Of a DNA stretch of 64,000 bases, positions 7,659 to 16,257 are shown piece after piece (positions within the stretch are counted from its first letter, which is position 1; the number at the start of each line of letters is the position of its first letter). Made by a program: the position numbers and the translations under genes. The notes beneath the pieces are model-generated. The model saw only the letters and a program-made list of their open reading frames with translations, did no database searches and was not told the DNA's origin. This DNA comes from Nonomuraea typhae (GTDB lineage: Bacteria; Actinomycetota; Actinomycetes; Streptosporangiales; Streptosporangiaceae): positions 124,001 through 188,000 of the forward strand of contig NZ_VRLV01000019.1 of assembly GCF_009760925.1 (NCBI RefSeq). The letters are read 5' to 3'.

Positions 7659-9604
7659 CAGTGCTGGGCCATGTCGACGAAGCGGCTGTAGTGGCCCTGG
7701 AAGGCCACGGTGACGGTGGCGGTGGGACCGTTACGGTGCTTGCCCACGATCAGGTCGGCCTCACCGGCACGCGGCGACTCCTTCTCGTAGGCGTCCTCAC
7801 GGTGCAGCAGGATGACCATGTCGGCGTCCTGCTCGATGGAGCCCGATTCGCGCAGGTCGCTGACCTGGGGGCGTTTGTCGGTGCGTTGTTCGGGGCCGCG
7901 GTTGAGCTGGGACATGGCGATGACGGGGACCTCGAGCTCCTTGGCCAGCAGCTTGATGCCTCGGGAGATCTCCGAGACCTCGTTCTGGCGGCTTTCGGTC
8001 TTCTTCGGCGAGCTCATCAGCTGGAGGTAGTCGATGATGACGAAGCGCAGGTCGTGGCGTTGCTTCAGGCGGCGGCACTTGGCCCGGATCTCCATCATCG
8101 ACATGTTGGGCGAGTCGTCGATGAACAGCGGCGCCTCGGCCACCTCGCTCATGCGGCGGGCCAGGCGGGTCCAGTCCTCGTCGCTCATCATGCCCGAGCG
8201 CATCGCGGACAGGGCCACCCGGGCCTCGGCCGACAACAGGCGCATGGTGATCTCGTTGCGCGACATTTCCAGGGAGAAGATGACGGTGGTCATGCCGTGC
8301 TTGATCGCCGCGGATCTGGCGAAGTCGAGGCCGAGCGTGCTGTTGTGGGTGGGGATCCACGTACGGCCGGCCAGGTACATGTGGTCGGCGTTGTCCACTT
8401 CGACGCACCTGACCGGGACCGAGGCGACGGGGCGCACGGCCACGATGTCGCGGGGGGCGCGGGTGAAGCCGATCTCGCCGTCGCGCGTCGTGGTCACGTA
8501 GCCGAGGCTGTGGAGGAGTTCGAGGGTGTCCGTCGTGGCCTGCCGGAGGCGGCCGTCCTCGTCGAGGAGCTCGGCCAGGAGGGCGCGTCGCTCGGCGGCG
8601 GGGGCGCGCAGGCGGGAGGTCAGCACCGAGCCAGGCCCCGCCGGCAGGTCGAGTGGGGCCGCCGCCTCGACCGTGTGCGGCAGCGTGCGGGCGATCTCCT
8701 CGGTGGTGTGGACGCCGGTCGTGGTGCGCCACTGGTGCCGGGCGTCGGCCACCAGCACGCTGCCGTCGCTGAACTCGACCTCGTAGCACGGCCTGCCGTG
8801 CATGACCTCGGTGGCGGCGACGACGCGCGTGGGCCTGCCGTCGGCGCCGATGAGGTCGTCGCCCGCGCGCACCTCGCCCATCGTGGTCCAGCCGGTGGGG
8901 GTCGGCAGCGGGGTGTCGAGGGCGAGGGCCTTGCCCATGGCGGGGCGGGCGGCCACGACGATCATCTGGCCGGGGTGCAGGCCGTTGGTGAGCGTGTCGA
9001 GGTCCTGGAAGCCGGTCGGGACGCCGACCATGTGGCCGCTGCGGCTGCCGATGGCCTCGAGCTCGTCCAGGGCGCCGGGCATGATCTCGGCCAGCGGGGC
9101 GTAGTCCTCGCTGGTGCGGCGCTCGGTGACCTTGTAGATCTCGGCCTGGGCGCGGTCGACGAGGTCGTCGACCTCTTCGTTCTGGCCGCCGTAGCCGAAG
9201 GAGACGATGCGGGTGCCGGCCTCGATGAGGCGGCGCAGGATGGCCTGCTCACGCACGATCTTGGCGTAGTAGCCGGCGTTGGCGGCGGTCGGGACGACGG
9301 CGGTCAGCGTGTGGAGGTAGGCGGCGCCGCCCACCCTGGCCATCTCGCCGCGCTTTTGGAGCTCGTCGAAGACGGTGACGGCGTCGGCCGGTTCGCCTCT
9401 GCCGTAGAGGTCGGTGATGACCTCGTAGATGATCTGGTGGGCGGGGCGGTAGTAGTCGTCGGCGCGCAGGATCTCGACGACGTCGGCGATCGCGTCCTTC
9501 GACAGCAGCATGCCGCCCAGGACGGACTGCTCCGCCTCGATGTTGTGGGGCGGGGTGCGGTCGAAGCTCGGACCGCCGCCGGGCCCCTCGTCGTCTATGG
9601 TCAC
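7658..9604 (-). CDS. dnaB: Replicative DNA helicase DnaB containing an intein
   Basis: 648 codons: about 452 residues of helicase plus a 196-residue intein. The N-terminal domain starts PPHNIEAEQSVLGGMLLS. The RecA-like motor has its P-loop GRPAMGK-S split by the intein after Lys225, Walker B in FVIIDYLQLM, and SQLNRGPEQR near the end. DnaB unwinds DNA at the fork and is active only after splicing rejoins the P-loop. Start is GTG 9604, with GAGGGGGC as ribosome-binding site; earlier in-frame codons lack support. The upstream region holds a DnaA-box cluster. The Rsm22-like gene is coupled downstream. Confidence 0.97.
   Translation of the reverse strand: MTIDDEGPGGGPSFDRTPPHNIEAEQSVLGGMLLSKDAIADVVEILRADDYYRPAHQIIYEVITDLYGRGEPADAVTVFDELQKRGEMARVGGAAYLHTLTAVVPTAANAGYYAKIVREQAILRRLIEAGTRIVSFGYGGQNEEVDDLVDRAQAEIYKVTERRTSEDYAPLAEIMPGALDELEAIGSRSGHMVGVPTGFQDLDTLTNGLHPGQMIVVAARPAMGKALALDTPLPTPTGWTTMGEVRAGDDLIGADGRPTRVVAATEVMHGRPCYEVEFSDGSVLVADARHQWRTTTGVHTTEEIARTLPHTVEAAAPLDLPAGPGSVLTSRLRAPAAERRALLAELLDEDGRLRQATTDTLELLHSLGYVTTTRDGEIGFTRAPRDIVAVRPVASVPVRCVEVDNADHMYLAGRTWIPTHNSTLGLDFARSAAIKHGMTTVIFSLEMSRNEITMRLLSAEARVALSAMRSGMMSDEDWTRLARRMSEVAEAPLFIDDSPNMSMMEIRAKCRRLKQRHDLRFVIIDYLQLMSSPKKTESRQNEVSEISRGIKLLAKELEVPVIAMSQLNRGPEQRTDKRPQVSDLRESGSIEQDADMVILLHREDAYEKESPRAGEADLIVGKHRNGPTATVTVAFQGHYSRFVDMAQH
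8342..8929 (-). other. Class 3 mini-intein in DnaB P-loop (196 residues)
   Basis: Encoded in frame between Gly-Lys and Ser of the Walker A motif. It begins with Ala, not Cys or Ser (ALALDTPLPTPTGW), and ends IPTHN followed by Ser+1. It carries the non-contiguous WCT set of class 3 inteins: Trp67 in block B (ADARHQWRT), Cys175 in block F (VRCVEVDNADHMYL) and Thr194 in block G. In this class, as known from mycobacteriophage and mycobacterial DnaB inteins, the block F Cys makes the first branched intermediate. Residues 117-127 (LLAELLDEDGR) look like a single decayed LAGLIDADG motif, so the homing endonuclease is probably dead. Confidence 0.93.
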
Positions 9605-9700
9605 CGCGCCCCCTCGAACTAGCAGGCGGTCGCACCACCCCCACTTGTAGCCGACCGGTCTGACAGTTTCCCCCGTTCCCTGGAGTACGGCAACGCGGCC

Positions 9701-9776
9701 TGTGGACAAGCCTGTGGTCAAGCTGTGTACGACTCGGCTCAGGGTGTGGGAGCACTGTGGACAGTCTTGTGGATAA
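9701..9776. promoter_or_regulatory. Cluster of three DnaA-box-like sites upstream of dnaB
   Basis: On the plus strand TGTGGACAA at 9701-9709 and TGTGGATAA at 9768-9776 are perfect reverse complements of the boxes TTGTCCACA and TTATCCACA. TGTGGACAG at 9756-9764 has one difference. The last two start 12 bp apart. They lie 97-172 bp before the dnaB start and just upstream of the MATE gene, far from the origin. DnaA control of dnaB or DnaA titration is inferred. Confidence 0.6.
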
Positions 9777-9884
9777 CTCTCCGGCGTATCCCCAGAGTGC
9801 CTGTTGAGCTGCGGAAACAGTGTCCACCGACTGTGGAGGAAAGAAAGTTGGCCTGTCGCCGCACGTAAGGCTCATAATGGACAA

Positions 9885-11186
9885 ATGCCCATTACATCGG
9901 AGGATCGGGAGATTCTCCGGCTAGCCGTCCCCGCCTTCGGGGCGCTCGTGGCCGAGCCGCTCTTCCTGCTCGCCGACTACGCCATCGTCGGGCACGGTCT
10001 GGGCACCACCGCGGTCGGGGCGCTGGGCGTCGCCGGCACCGTTCTGACGACCGTGGTGAACCTCTGCGTCTTCCTCGCCTACGGCACCACCGCCGCGGTC
10101 GCCCGGCTCACCGGCGCCGGCGAGCACACCCGCGCCATGCGCAACGGCGTGGACGGCCTCTGGCTGGCCATCGGCATCGGCCTGGCCGTCATCGCCGCCG
10201 GCTGGCCGCTCGCGCCCTGGGTCGTGGACCTGTTCGGCGCCGCCCCGGAACAGGCCGCGCAGGCCGTCGTCTACCTGCGCATCAGCCTGCTCGGCGTGCC
10301 GGGCATGCTCGTCGTCCTGGCCGGCACGGGCGTGCTGCGCGGGCTGCAGGACACGCTCACCCCGCTGGTGGTGGCGATCGGCTCGTTTGCCCTCAACGCC
10401 GCGCTCAACGCCTGGTTCGTCCTCGGCCTCGACTGGGGCATCGCGGGCTCGGCCTGGGGAACCGTGGCCGCCCAGACGGCCGGCGCCCTCGTCTACCTCG
10501 CCGTGGTCGTCAAGGGGGCCCGCCGGCGCGGCGTCTCCCTGCTGCCCGACCCCGCCGGGCTCAAGCAGGCGGGAACCGCCGGGTTCGCGCTGCTCGTGCG
10601 GACCGTCTGCCTGCGTGTCGTGCTGGTCGTGGCTACCGTGGTGGCCACGCGGATGGGCCAGGCCGAGCTGGCCGCGTTCGCGATCTCCACCCAGGTGTGG
10701 TCGCTGCTCGCCTTCGCCCTGGACGCGATCGCCATCGCCGGGCAGGCCATCACCGGGCGGGCGCTGGGCGCCGGCGACGTCGCCGCCACCCGGTCCGCCA
10801 CCCGCCGCATGGTGCTGTGGGGCGTCTGGTCCGGTGTCGCGCTGGCGGCGCTGGTGCTGCTGGCCAGGCCGTACATCCCGGGGTTGTTCGCGGCCGATCC
10901 GCAGGTCACCGCGGAGCTGCTGGCGGTGCTCTGGCCGGTCGCGCTCTTCCAGCCGATCTGCGGCGTGGTGTTCGTCCTCGACGGCGTGCTCATCGGCGCG
11001 GGCGACCAGAAGTACCTCGCATGGGCCGGCGTGTGGACGACGCTGGCCTACCTTCCCGCCGCCCTTCTTGCCACCGGATGGAACGTCGTTGCGCTTTGGT
11101 GCGCGCTTGGTCTGTGGATGATTGCACGTCTGATCACGCTGGTCCGGCGGGCTCTCGGCACTGCATGGCTGGTGACCGGGGCGTAA
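9885..11186 (+). CDS. MATE-family multidrug/toxin exporter (DinF-like)
   Basis: 433 residues with about 12 hydrophobic helices in two repeated halves. MATE features include LAVPAFGALVAEPLFLLADYAIVGHGLGTTAVGALG at the N-terminus and LNAALNAWFVLGLDWGIAGSAWGT mid-protein. Such proteins export cationic compounds using Na+ or H+ gradients. The ATG at 9885 sits 6 nt after a CATAAT hexamer (9873-9878) and lacks a Shine-Dalgarno, so the mRNA is probably leaderless. Divergent from dnaB. Confidence 0.94.
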   Translation: MPITSEDREILRLAVPAFGALVAEPLFLLADYAIVGHGLGTTAVGALGVAGTVLTTVVNLCVFLAYGTTAAVARLTGAGEHTRAMRNGVDGLWLAIGIGLAVIAAGWPLAPWVVDLFGAAPEQAAQAVVYLRISLLGVPGMLVVLAGTGVLRGLQDTLTPLVVAIGSFALNAALNAWFVLGLDWGIAGSAWGTVAAQTAGALVYLAVVVKGARRRGVSLLPDPAGLKQAGTAGFALLVRTVCLRVVLVVATVVATRMGQAELAAFAISTQVWSLLAFALDAIAIAGQAITGRALGAGDVAATRSATRRMVLWGVWSGVALAALVLLARPYIPGLFAADPQVTAELLAVLWPVALFQPICGVVFVLDGVLIGAGDQKYLAWAGVWTTLAYLPAALLATGWNVVALWCALGLWMIARLITLVRRALGTAWLVTGA

Positions 11187-11224
11187 CCGTCCCGTGCTTG
11201 TTGTGGCGTGATCGGTGAGGCACT

Positions 11225-12718
11225 GTGAGCGAGTTCACCGAGCAGGGTTGGTCGCTCTTGTCCACGATGATGCGCCGATTACCGCCATCAGAGGCCACCG
11301 GGTTGCGCACGGGTGCCCGGCACCGCCTCGCGCAACTCTATGGGCCCGCGGACCTCGTGGTGCTCGGGCTGGGCGTGACCATCGGAGCGGGCATCTTCAG
11401 CATCGCGGGCACCCAGGCGGCGACCACCGCCGGGCCGGGCGTCCTGCTCTCCTTCATGATCGCGGGCATCGCCTGCCTGCTCTCGGCCCTCTGCTACGCC
11501 GAGCTGTCGTCCACGATGCCGACCTCGGGCACCGCCTACACCTTCGCCTACGTCATCTTCGGCGAGGTCTGGGCGTGGGTCATCGGCTGGGCACTCCTCC
11601 TGGAACTCCAGCTCGCGGCGGCGGTCGTGGCCCGGGTGTGGGCCATCTACGCCGCGCAGTTCCTCACCGACTTCGGCATCCGCCTGCCGTACCCTGACGT
11701 CTTCTCCGATGGCTTCGCGCTGTTCATCCTGGTGCTGCTGACCGCGATCGTCTCGCTCGGCGCGCACATCGGGCTCCGGGCCCTGTGGGTGATCGTGGGG
11801 GCCAAGCTGCTGGCCATCCTGGCGGTGCTGGTCGTGGGCGCGTTCCACATCAAGGCGGCCAACTTCGGCAACTTCTTCGTCGAGGCCCGGCCCTCCCCCA
11901 CCCCGCCGGACACCGTGCTCGAGGTGATCCTCGGGCAGAGCCAGACGTTCGGGTGGTTCGGGGTGTTCGCCGCCGCCTCGGCGATCAGCTTCGCCTACAT
12001 CGGCTTCGACCTGGTCACGACCGCCGCCGAGGAGACCGTCAACGCCCGCCGCGCGGTGCCGAAAGGCGTCATCAGAAGCCTGGTGATCGCCACGGTGATC
12101 TATCTGGGCGTGGCGATCGTGATGATCGGCATGGTCCCGTACACCCGCATCTCCACCGACGCGCCGCTGGCGGGAGCGTTCCGAACGGCCGGCGTCGACT
12201 GGATGGTGCACGTCATCGACATCGGCGCCGTGCTCGGGCTGACCACGGTGATCCTGGTGCTGCTCGTCGGCCAGACGCGCGTGATGTTCGCGATGGCCCG
12301 CGACGGACTGCTGCCCCGCGGGCTGGCCACGATCAGCCGCCGCTTCCACACGCCCTCCAGGGTGACGTGGGTGATCGGCGGGATCGCGATGCTGATGGCC
12401 CAGTTCGTCCCCGTCTTCACCTTGCAGGAACTCGTGGTGCTGGGCGCCCTGTTCGCCTACCTGTTCGTCGCGATCGGCGTGATCATGATGCGCCGCCGGC
12501 TGCCGGACCTCGAACGCGGGTTCACCGTCCCCCTGTCACCCTGGCTGCCCGGGTTGTCGATCGTGGCGACCGTCTGGCTCATGGTCAACCTCAGGGCGCT
12601 CACCTGGGGCTGGTTCGCCCTGTGGATGGCCGTCGGGCTGCTGGCCTATCTCCTGTACGGCAAGCGGCACAGCGTCCTGGCGGCCCAGGTCAAGGGCCGG
12701 GGACGGCACCGGCGTTAG
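11225..12718 (+). CDS. APC-family amino acid permease
   Basis: 497 residues with about 12 transmembrane segments. The helix 1 signature GLGVTIGAGIFSIAGTQAATTAGPGVLLSFMIAG and the helix 6 region FAAASAISFAYIGFDLVTTAAEE are typical of the cationic amino acid transporter branch of the APC superfamily. GTG start 11225 has GGTGAGG upstream. It lies 38 bp after the MATE gene, possibly one transcript. The stop overlaps that of the convergent ABC ATPase gene by sharing TTAG. Substrate not readable. Confidence 0.94.
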   Translation: MSEFTEQGWSLLSTMMRRLPPSEATGLRTGARHRLAQLYGPADLVVLGLGVTIGAGIFSIAGTQAATTAGPGVLLSFMIAGIACLLSALCYAELSSTMPTSGTAYTFAYVIFGEVWAWVIGWALLLELQLAAAVVARVWAIYAAQFLTDFGIRLPYPDVFSDGFALFILVLLTAIVSLGAHIGLRALWVIVGAKLLAILAVLVVGAFHIKAANFGNFFVEARPSPTPPDTVLEVILGQSQTFGWFGVFAAASAISFAYIGFDLVTTAAEETVNARRAVPKGVIRSLVIATVIYLGVAIVMIGMVPYTRISTDAPLAGAFRTAGVDWMVHVIDIGAVLGLTTVILVLLVGQTRVMFAMARDGLLPRGLATISRRFHTPSRVTWVIGGIAMLMAQFVPVFTLQELVVLGALFAYLFVAIGVIMMRRRLPDLERGFTVPLSPWLPGLSIVATVWLMVNLRALTWGWFALWMAVGLLAYLLYGKRHSVLAAQVKGRGRHRR

Positions 12719-13452
12719 TACGACTCCAGCACGGTGTGCAGGAACTCCCGCGTCCGGCGGTGCTCCGGATCGGTGAAGATCTTCTCCGGCGGCCCCTTCT
12801 CCAGCAGCACACCGTCGTCCAGGAAGCAGACCGTGTCGGCGATGTCCCGGCAGAAGCCCATCTCGTGCGTCGTCAGGATCATCGTCATGCCCGTTTCCTT
12901 GAGCTCCCTGATGACCCCCAGCACCTCGCGCACCAGGACCGGATCCAGCGCCGAGGTCACCTCGTCCAGCAGCATCAGCCGCGGCTGCGTGGCCAGCGCC
13001 CGGATGATGGCCACGCGCTGCTGCTGGCCGCCGGAGAGCTGGTCGGGGTAGGCGCGGGCCCTGTCCGCCAGGCCGAACCTGGCCAGCAGGTCGTGCGCCT
13101 GCTGCTCGGCCTGCTCCCTGGGCGCGCCGTGCACCTGGCGGGGCGCCAGCGTGATGTTGTCCAGCACGCTCATGTGCGGGAACAGGTTGTACGCCTGGAA
13201 GACCGTCCCGATCCGCTTGCGGACGTCGTCCACGTCCACGCGCGGGTCGGTGATCTCCCGGCCCTCCAGCGTGATCACGCCGTCGTCGACCGTCTCCAGC
13301 AGGTTGACGCAGCGCAGCAACGTGGACTTGCCCGAGCCGGAGGCGCCGATCAGGCAGACGACCTCGTGGGAGTGCACCTCGAGATCGACGCCGCGCAGCA
13401 CGTGGTGCCCGTCGAAGTTCTTCCACACCCCGTCGATGCTCAGCACGCTCAT
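12715..13452 (-). CDS. Polar amino acid ABC transporter ATP-binding protein
   Basis: 245 residues of the GlnQ/HisP type. Walker A GASGSGKSTLLRCVNLLE, Q-loop TVFQAYNLFPHMSVLDN, signature LSGGQQQRVAIIRAL, Walker B LMLLDEVTSALDP, and TTHEMGF with the switch His. Last gene of a three-gene uptake operon; its ATG overlaps the permease stop. Confidence 0.97.
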   Translation of the reverse strand: MSVLSIDGVWKNFDGHHVLRGVDLEVHSHEVVCLIGASGSGKSTLLRCVNLLETVDDGVITLEGREITDPRVDVDDVRKRIGTVFQAYNLFPHMSVLDNITLAPRQVHGAPREQAEQQAHDLLARFGLADRARAYPDQLSGGQQQRVAIIRALATQPRLMLLDEVTSALDPVLVREVLGVIRELKETGMTMILTTHEMGFCRDIADTVCFLDDGVLLEKGPPEKIFTDPEHRRTREFLHTVLESY

Positions 13453-14291
13453 GCGCCACGCCGCCTCTGGGCTCTGGCGGCCAGGTGGTCGGTGAACCTG
13501 GCCAGCGGGATCGTCAGCAGGATGAACAACAGCGCCGCCACCAGGTAGGCGGTGTAGTTGAACGTCTTGGCCGCGTGGATCTGCGCCGACCGCAGCGCCT
13601 CCACCGCGCCGATGGTGGCCACCAGCGCGGTGTCCTTCTGCAGCGAGATGAAGTCGTTGAGCAGCGGCGGAACGACCCGGCGCGTGGCCTGCGGAATCAC
13701 CACGAACCGCATCGTCTTGGCATGGCTGAGCCCCAGCGACCTGGCCGAGGCCACCTGGCTCGGGTGGATCGACTCGATGCCCGCCCGGAACACCTCCGCC
13801 ACATAGGCGCCGTACGACAGGGTCAGGGCGATGATGCCGAGCGTCGCCGGATCCGTCGGCACGCCCTGAAGGTTGAGCGCGGGCAGCCCGAACCCGACCA
13901 TGTAGATCAGCATCAGCGTGGGAATCCCGCGGAAGAAGTCCACGTAGAAGATCGCCAGGGCGCGCAGCGGGAAGAAGACCGGCGCCTTCAGCCCTCGCAC
14001 CACCGCCACCAGCAGCCCGATCACCAGGATCAGCGGCTCGGCGATCAGGAACATCTTCACGTTGAGCAGGAAGCCCTCGAGCACGTCCGGCAGCGCCCTG
14101 GCGAAATGCTCGGCGCTGAAGAACCTCTCCTGAACCCGCGGCCAGCCCGGCGCGTTGACGACCACGCCCGCGACGATCAGCAGGCAGATAATCGTGGAGG
14201 CCGTCGCCACCGACACCGAGCGCCGCGCCCGCGACCTGCGCACCCGCTCCCGCTGAAGCTGCCGGTCGCTCTTGACCCAGGCGGTGGTCAC
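13449..14291 (-). CDS. Polar amino acid ABC transporter permease
   Basis: 280 residues. The basic N-terminus is followed by about five helices and the His/Glu/Gln/Arg/opine TM1 domain. The EAA loop is EVFRAGIESIHPSQVASARSLGLSHAKTMRFVVIPQATRRVVPPLLN. GTG 14291 overlaps the binding-protein stop (GTGA), so the start was chosen there and not at the upstream in-frame ATG 14327. Only one permease gene is present, so a homodimeric channel is expected. Confidence 0.95.
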   Translation of the reverse strand: MTTAWVKSDRQLQRERVRRSRARRSVSVATASTIICLLIVAGVVVNAPGWPRVQERFFSAEHFARALPDVLEGFLLNVKMFLIAEPLILVIGLLVAVVRGLKAPVFFPLRALAIFYVDFFRGIPTLMLIYMVGFGLPALNLQGVPTDPATLGIIALTLSYGAYVAEVFRAGIESIHPSQVASARSLGLSHAKTMRFVVIPQATRRVVPPLLNDFISLQKDTALVATIGAVEALRSAQIHAAKTFNYTAYLVAALLFILLTIPLARFTDHLAARAQRRRGA

Positions 14292-15145
14292 TTCAGGTCC
14301 GGCGCACCCGCGGCCGAGCCGAGCCACTGCTGCTCGATCTTGGCCAGCTCACCCTTGGACTTCAGCGCCTCCATGGCCTTGTCCACGCAGCCCTTCAGCG
14401 GGCTGCCCTTCTGCATGACCAGCCCGAACTCCTCCGGCGTCGCGCCCGTCGCGCTGAACTGGCCCACGATCTTGGACTTCTCGATCTGGGCGGCGGTGAC
14501 GAAGAACGCGGTCGGCAGGTCCACCACCAGGGCGTCGACCTGCTTGTTCTTCAGCGCGGTGACGGCGTCGATCTGCTCGTTGTAGACGTTGGGGTCGGCG
14601 GCCGGCTTGATGACGTCCTTGACCGCGTCCAGCGACGTCGTGCCGACCTGGACGCCGATCTTGACATCCTTCAGCTCGGCCAGGCTCTTCGCCGCGGCCG
14701 CCTTGCTGCCGTCGATCGCGACGATCGCCTGCTTGACCGTGTAGTAGCCCGGGGAGAAGTCCACCGCCTTCGCCCGGTCCGGCGTGATGGAGACCTGGTT
14801 GACGTCGAAGTCGAACGTCTTCGGCCCGGGGGCGAACGCCGCGTCGAACTTGACCGTGCTCCACTGGATCTCGTCCCGGTCGAAGCCCAGCTCACCGGCG
14901 ACCGCGAACGCCACGGCGCTCTCGAACCCCTGGCCGTTGGCCGGATCGTCGTCCTTGAACCACGGCTCGTAGGCGGGCTTGTCGGTGGCGATCGTCAGCT
15001 TGCCCGGGGTGGCCAGCTTGAGCTGGTCCTTCGTGCAGGCCGTGGAGGTCGTCGGGGCCGCGCCCGTGGTGTTGTCCGCCGGCGCGCAGGCGGCCACCGC
15101 CGTGACGAGCGCGCCGAACGCAAGCAGCATCGAGGGACGGACCAT
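14288..15145 (-). CDS. Amino acid ABC transporter substrate-binding lipoprotein
   Basis: 285 residues. Signal peptide with a lipobox AVAAC near residue 20, then a family 3 solute-binding domain: LTIATDKPAYEPWFKDDDPANGQGFESAVAFAVAGELGF...FDFDVNQVSITPDRAKAVDFSPGYYTVKQAIV. Anchored outside the membrane, it delivers ligand to the overlapping permease. GGAGG lies 10 nt before ATG 15145; a TAGAAT hexamer on the same strand (15190-15185) is a plausible -10. Acidic or small polar amino acids are likely, not certain. Confidence 0.95.
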   Translation of the reverse strand: MVRPSMLLAFGALVTAVAACAPADNTTGAAPTTSTACTKDQLKLATPGKLTIATDKPAYEPWFKDDDPANGQGFESAVAFAVAGELGFDRDEIQWSTVKFDAAFAPGPKTFDFDVNQVSITPDRAKAVDFSPGYYTVKQAIVAIDGSKAAAAKSLAELKDVKIGVQVGTTSLDAVKDVIKPAADPNVYNEQIDAVTALKNKQVDALVVDLPTAFFVTAAQIEKSKIVGQFSATGATPEEFGLVMQKGSPLKGCVDKAMEALKSKGELAKIEQQWLGSAAGAPDLK

Positions 15146-15441
15146 GGCGTGAGCCTCCAGAAGCACCGGGGAAGAACGTCCCACATTCTACTGCTGTCAG
15201 CTAGGAAATAAGCCACGACCAGGTATTACACCTCGTAACGCCCTACGGGGGTGATCGGCCGATTTGATCGGCGACGGGCGGGTACGGCGGGCGGCGTGGG
15301 CCACGGCGGGTGGTCAAGGTGGACCGTTGCGGCGGGGACCACGTCCGACGTGAGAAGCGACCCCCACGATCGGCGCTCACCCACGACGGCGGGTGGAGGT
15401 AGGCGGGCCTGCCGTAATGAAGTGAAGAGACGAGTGGGACA
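15146..15441. other. Intergenic region between amino acid uptake operon and rplI
   Basis: About 300 bp without a gene. It holds the presumed promoter of the uptake operon close to its right end-proximal side (15185-15190) and G-rich DNA further right. No other feature was recognised. Confidence 0.5.
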
Positions 15442-15483
15442 CGACAAAGGCCCCCGCGCGGTACCGGGCGGGGGCCTTTGTCG
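15442..15483 (-). terminator. Terminator of the rpsF-ssb-rpsR-rplI operon
   Basis: Perfect 15-bp inverted repeat: CGACAAAGGCCCCCG at 15442-15456 and its complement at 15469-15483, with a 12-nt loop. It begins 11 bp beyond the rplI stop. The stem ends in an A/T stretch, so it can work as an intrinsic terminator on the minus strand and perhaps on both. Confidence 0.85.
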
Positions 15484-15494
15484 AACGTGAACCG

Positions 15495-15941
15495 TCAGCC
15501 GGCGACGACCTCCACGTCCACCGAGGCCGAGACCTCGGGGTGGAGCTTGACGCTGACCTTGTGGCTGCCGACGCTCTTGATCGGGTTGACGATCTCGATG
15601 CGGCGGCGGTCCAGGATCGGGCCGCCGGCGGCCTTGACGGCGTCGGCGATGTCGCCCGTGGTGACCGAGCCGAACAGGCGGCCGGAGTCGCCTGCGCGGG
15701 TGGCCAGCTTGACCTTGAGGGCGCCGAGCTGGCCGGCGACCTCCTTGGCGGTGCCGAGGTCGCGGATCTCGCGAGCGTCACGAGCCTTCTTGATGGACTC
15801 GATCTGCTTCTCGCCGCCGCGGGTCCACCGGATGGCGAAACCGCGCGGGATGAGGTAGTTGCGGCCGTAGCCGTCCTTGACCTCGACGACGTCGCCGGGG
15901 GCGCCGAGGCCGGAGACCTCGTTGGTGAGGATGAGCTTCAT
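15495..15941 (-). CDS. rplI: 50S ribosomal protein bL9
   Basis: 148 residues, the normal length. N-terminal rRNA-binding domain [37 protein letters not shown], long connecting helix, C-terminal domain ending [15 protein letters not shown]. Strong GGGAGG precedes ATG 15941. Last gene of the ribosomal/SSB operon. Confidence 0.99.
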   Translation of the reverse strand: MKLILTNEVSGLGAPGDVVEVKDGYGRNYLIPRGFAIRWTRGGEKQIESIKKARDAREIRDLGTAKEVAGQLGALKVKLATRAGDSGRLFGSVTTGDIADAVKAAGGPILDRRRIEIVNPIKSVGSHKVSVKLHPEVSASVDVEVVAG

Positions 15942-15957
15942 ATCGACGAAACCTCCC

Positions 15958-16194
15958 TTAGCGCGCGGTGCTCGTGTAAGGCAGCAGAGCCACCTCACGC
16001 GCGTTCTTGATCGCGGTCGCCACGTCGCGCTGGTGCTGGGTGCAGTTGCCCGTCACCCGGCGCGCACGGATCTTGCCGCGGTCGGAGATGAACTTCCGCA
16101 GCAGCGCCGTGTCCTTGTAGTCGACGTAGGAGATCTTGTCGTGGCAGAACAGGCAAACCTTCTTCTTGGGCTTGCGCAGTGCCGGCTTGGCCAT
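15958..16194 (-). CDS. rpsR: 30S ribosomal protein bS18 (cysteine-containing form)
   Basis: 78 residues. It retains CLFCHDK (Cys14, Cys17) and a later Cys in [27 protein letters not shown], the zinc-ribbon (C+) version of S18. Actinomycetes often keep a second, zinc-independent S18 elsewhere under Zur control. Assembles with S6, encoded two genes upstream. Confidence 0.99.
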   Translation of the reverse strand: MAKPALRKPKKKVCLFCHDKISYVDYKDTALLRKFISDRGKIRARRVTGNCTQHQRDVATAIKNAREVALLPYTSTAR

Positions 16195-16257
16195 CGTGGT
16201 GCTCCTTTCAGAGCCCCGCTGTGATGCGGGAATGGACTCGGGCTTGTGAACGGGTGG

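Noticed and set aside
7658-9604. Frameshift or foreign gene inside dnaB
   Set aside because: The extra 588 bp is in frame, has a WCT set and the THN-S junction: it is an intein, not an insertion mutation.
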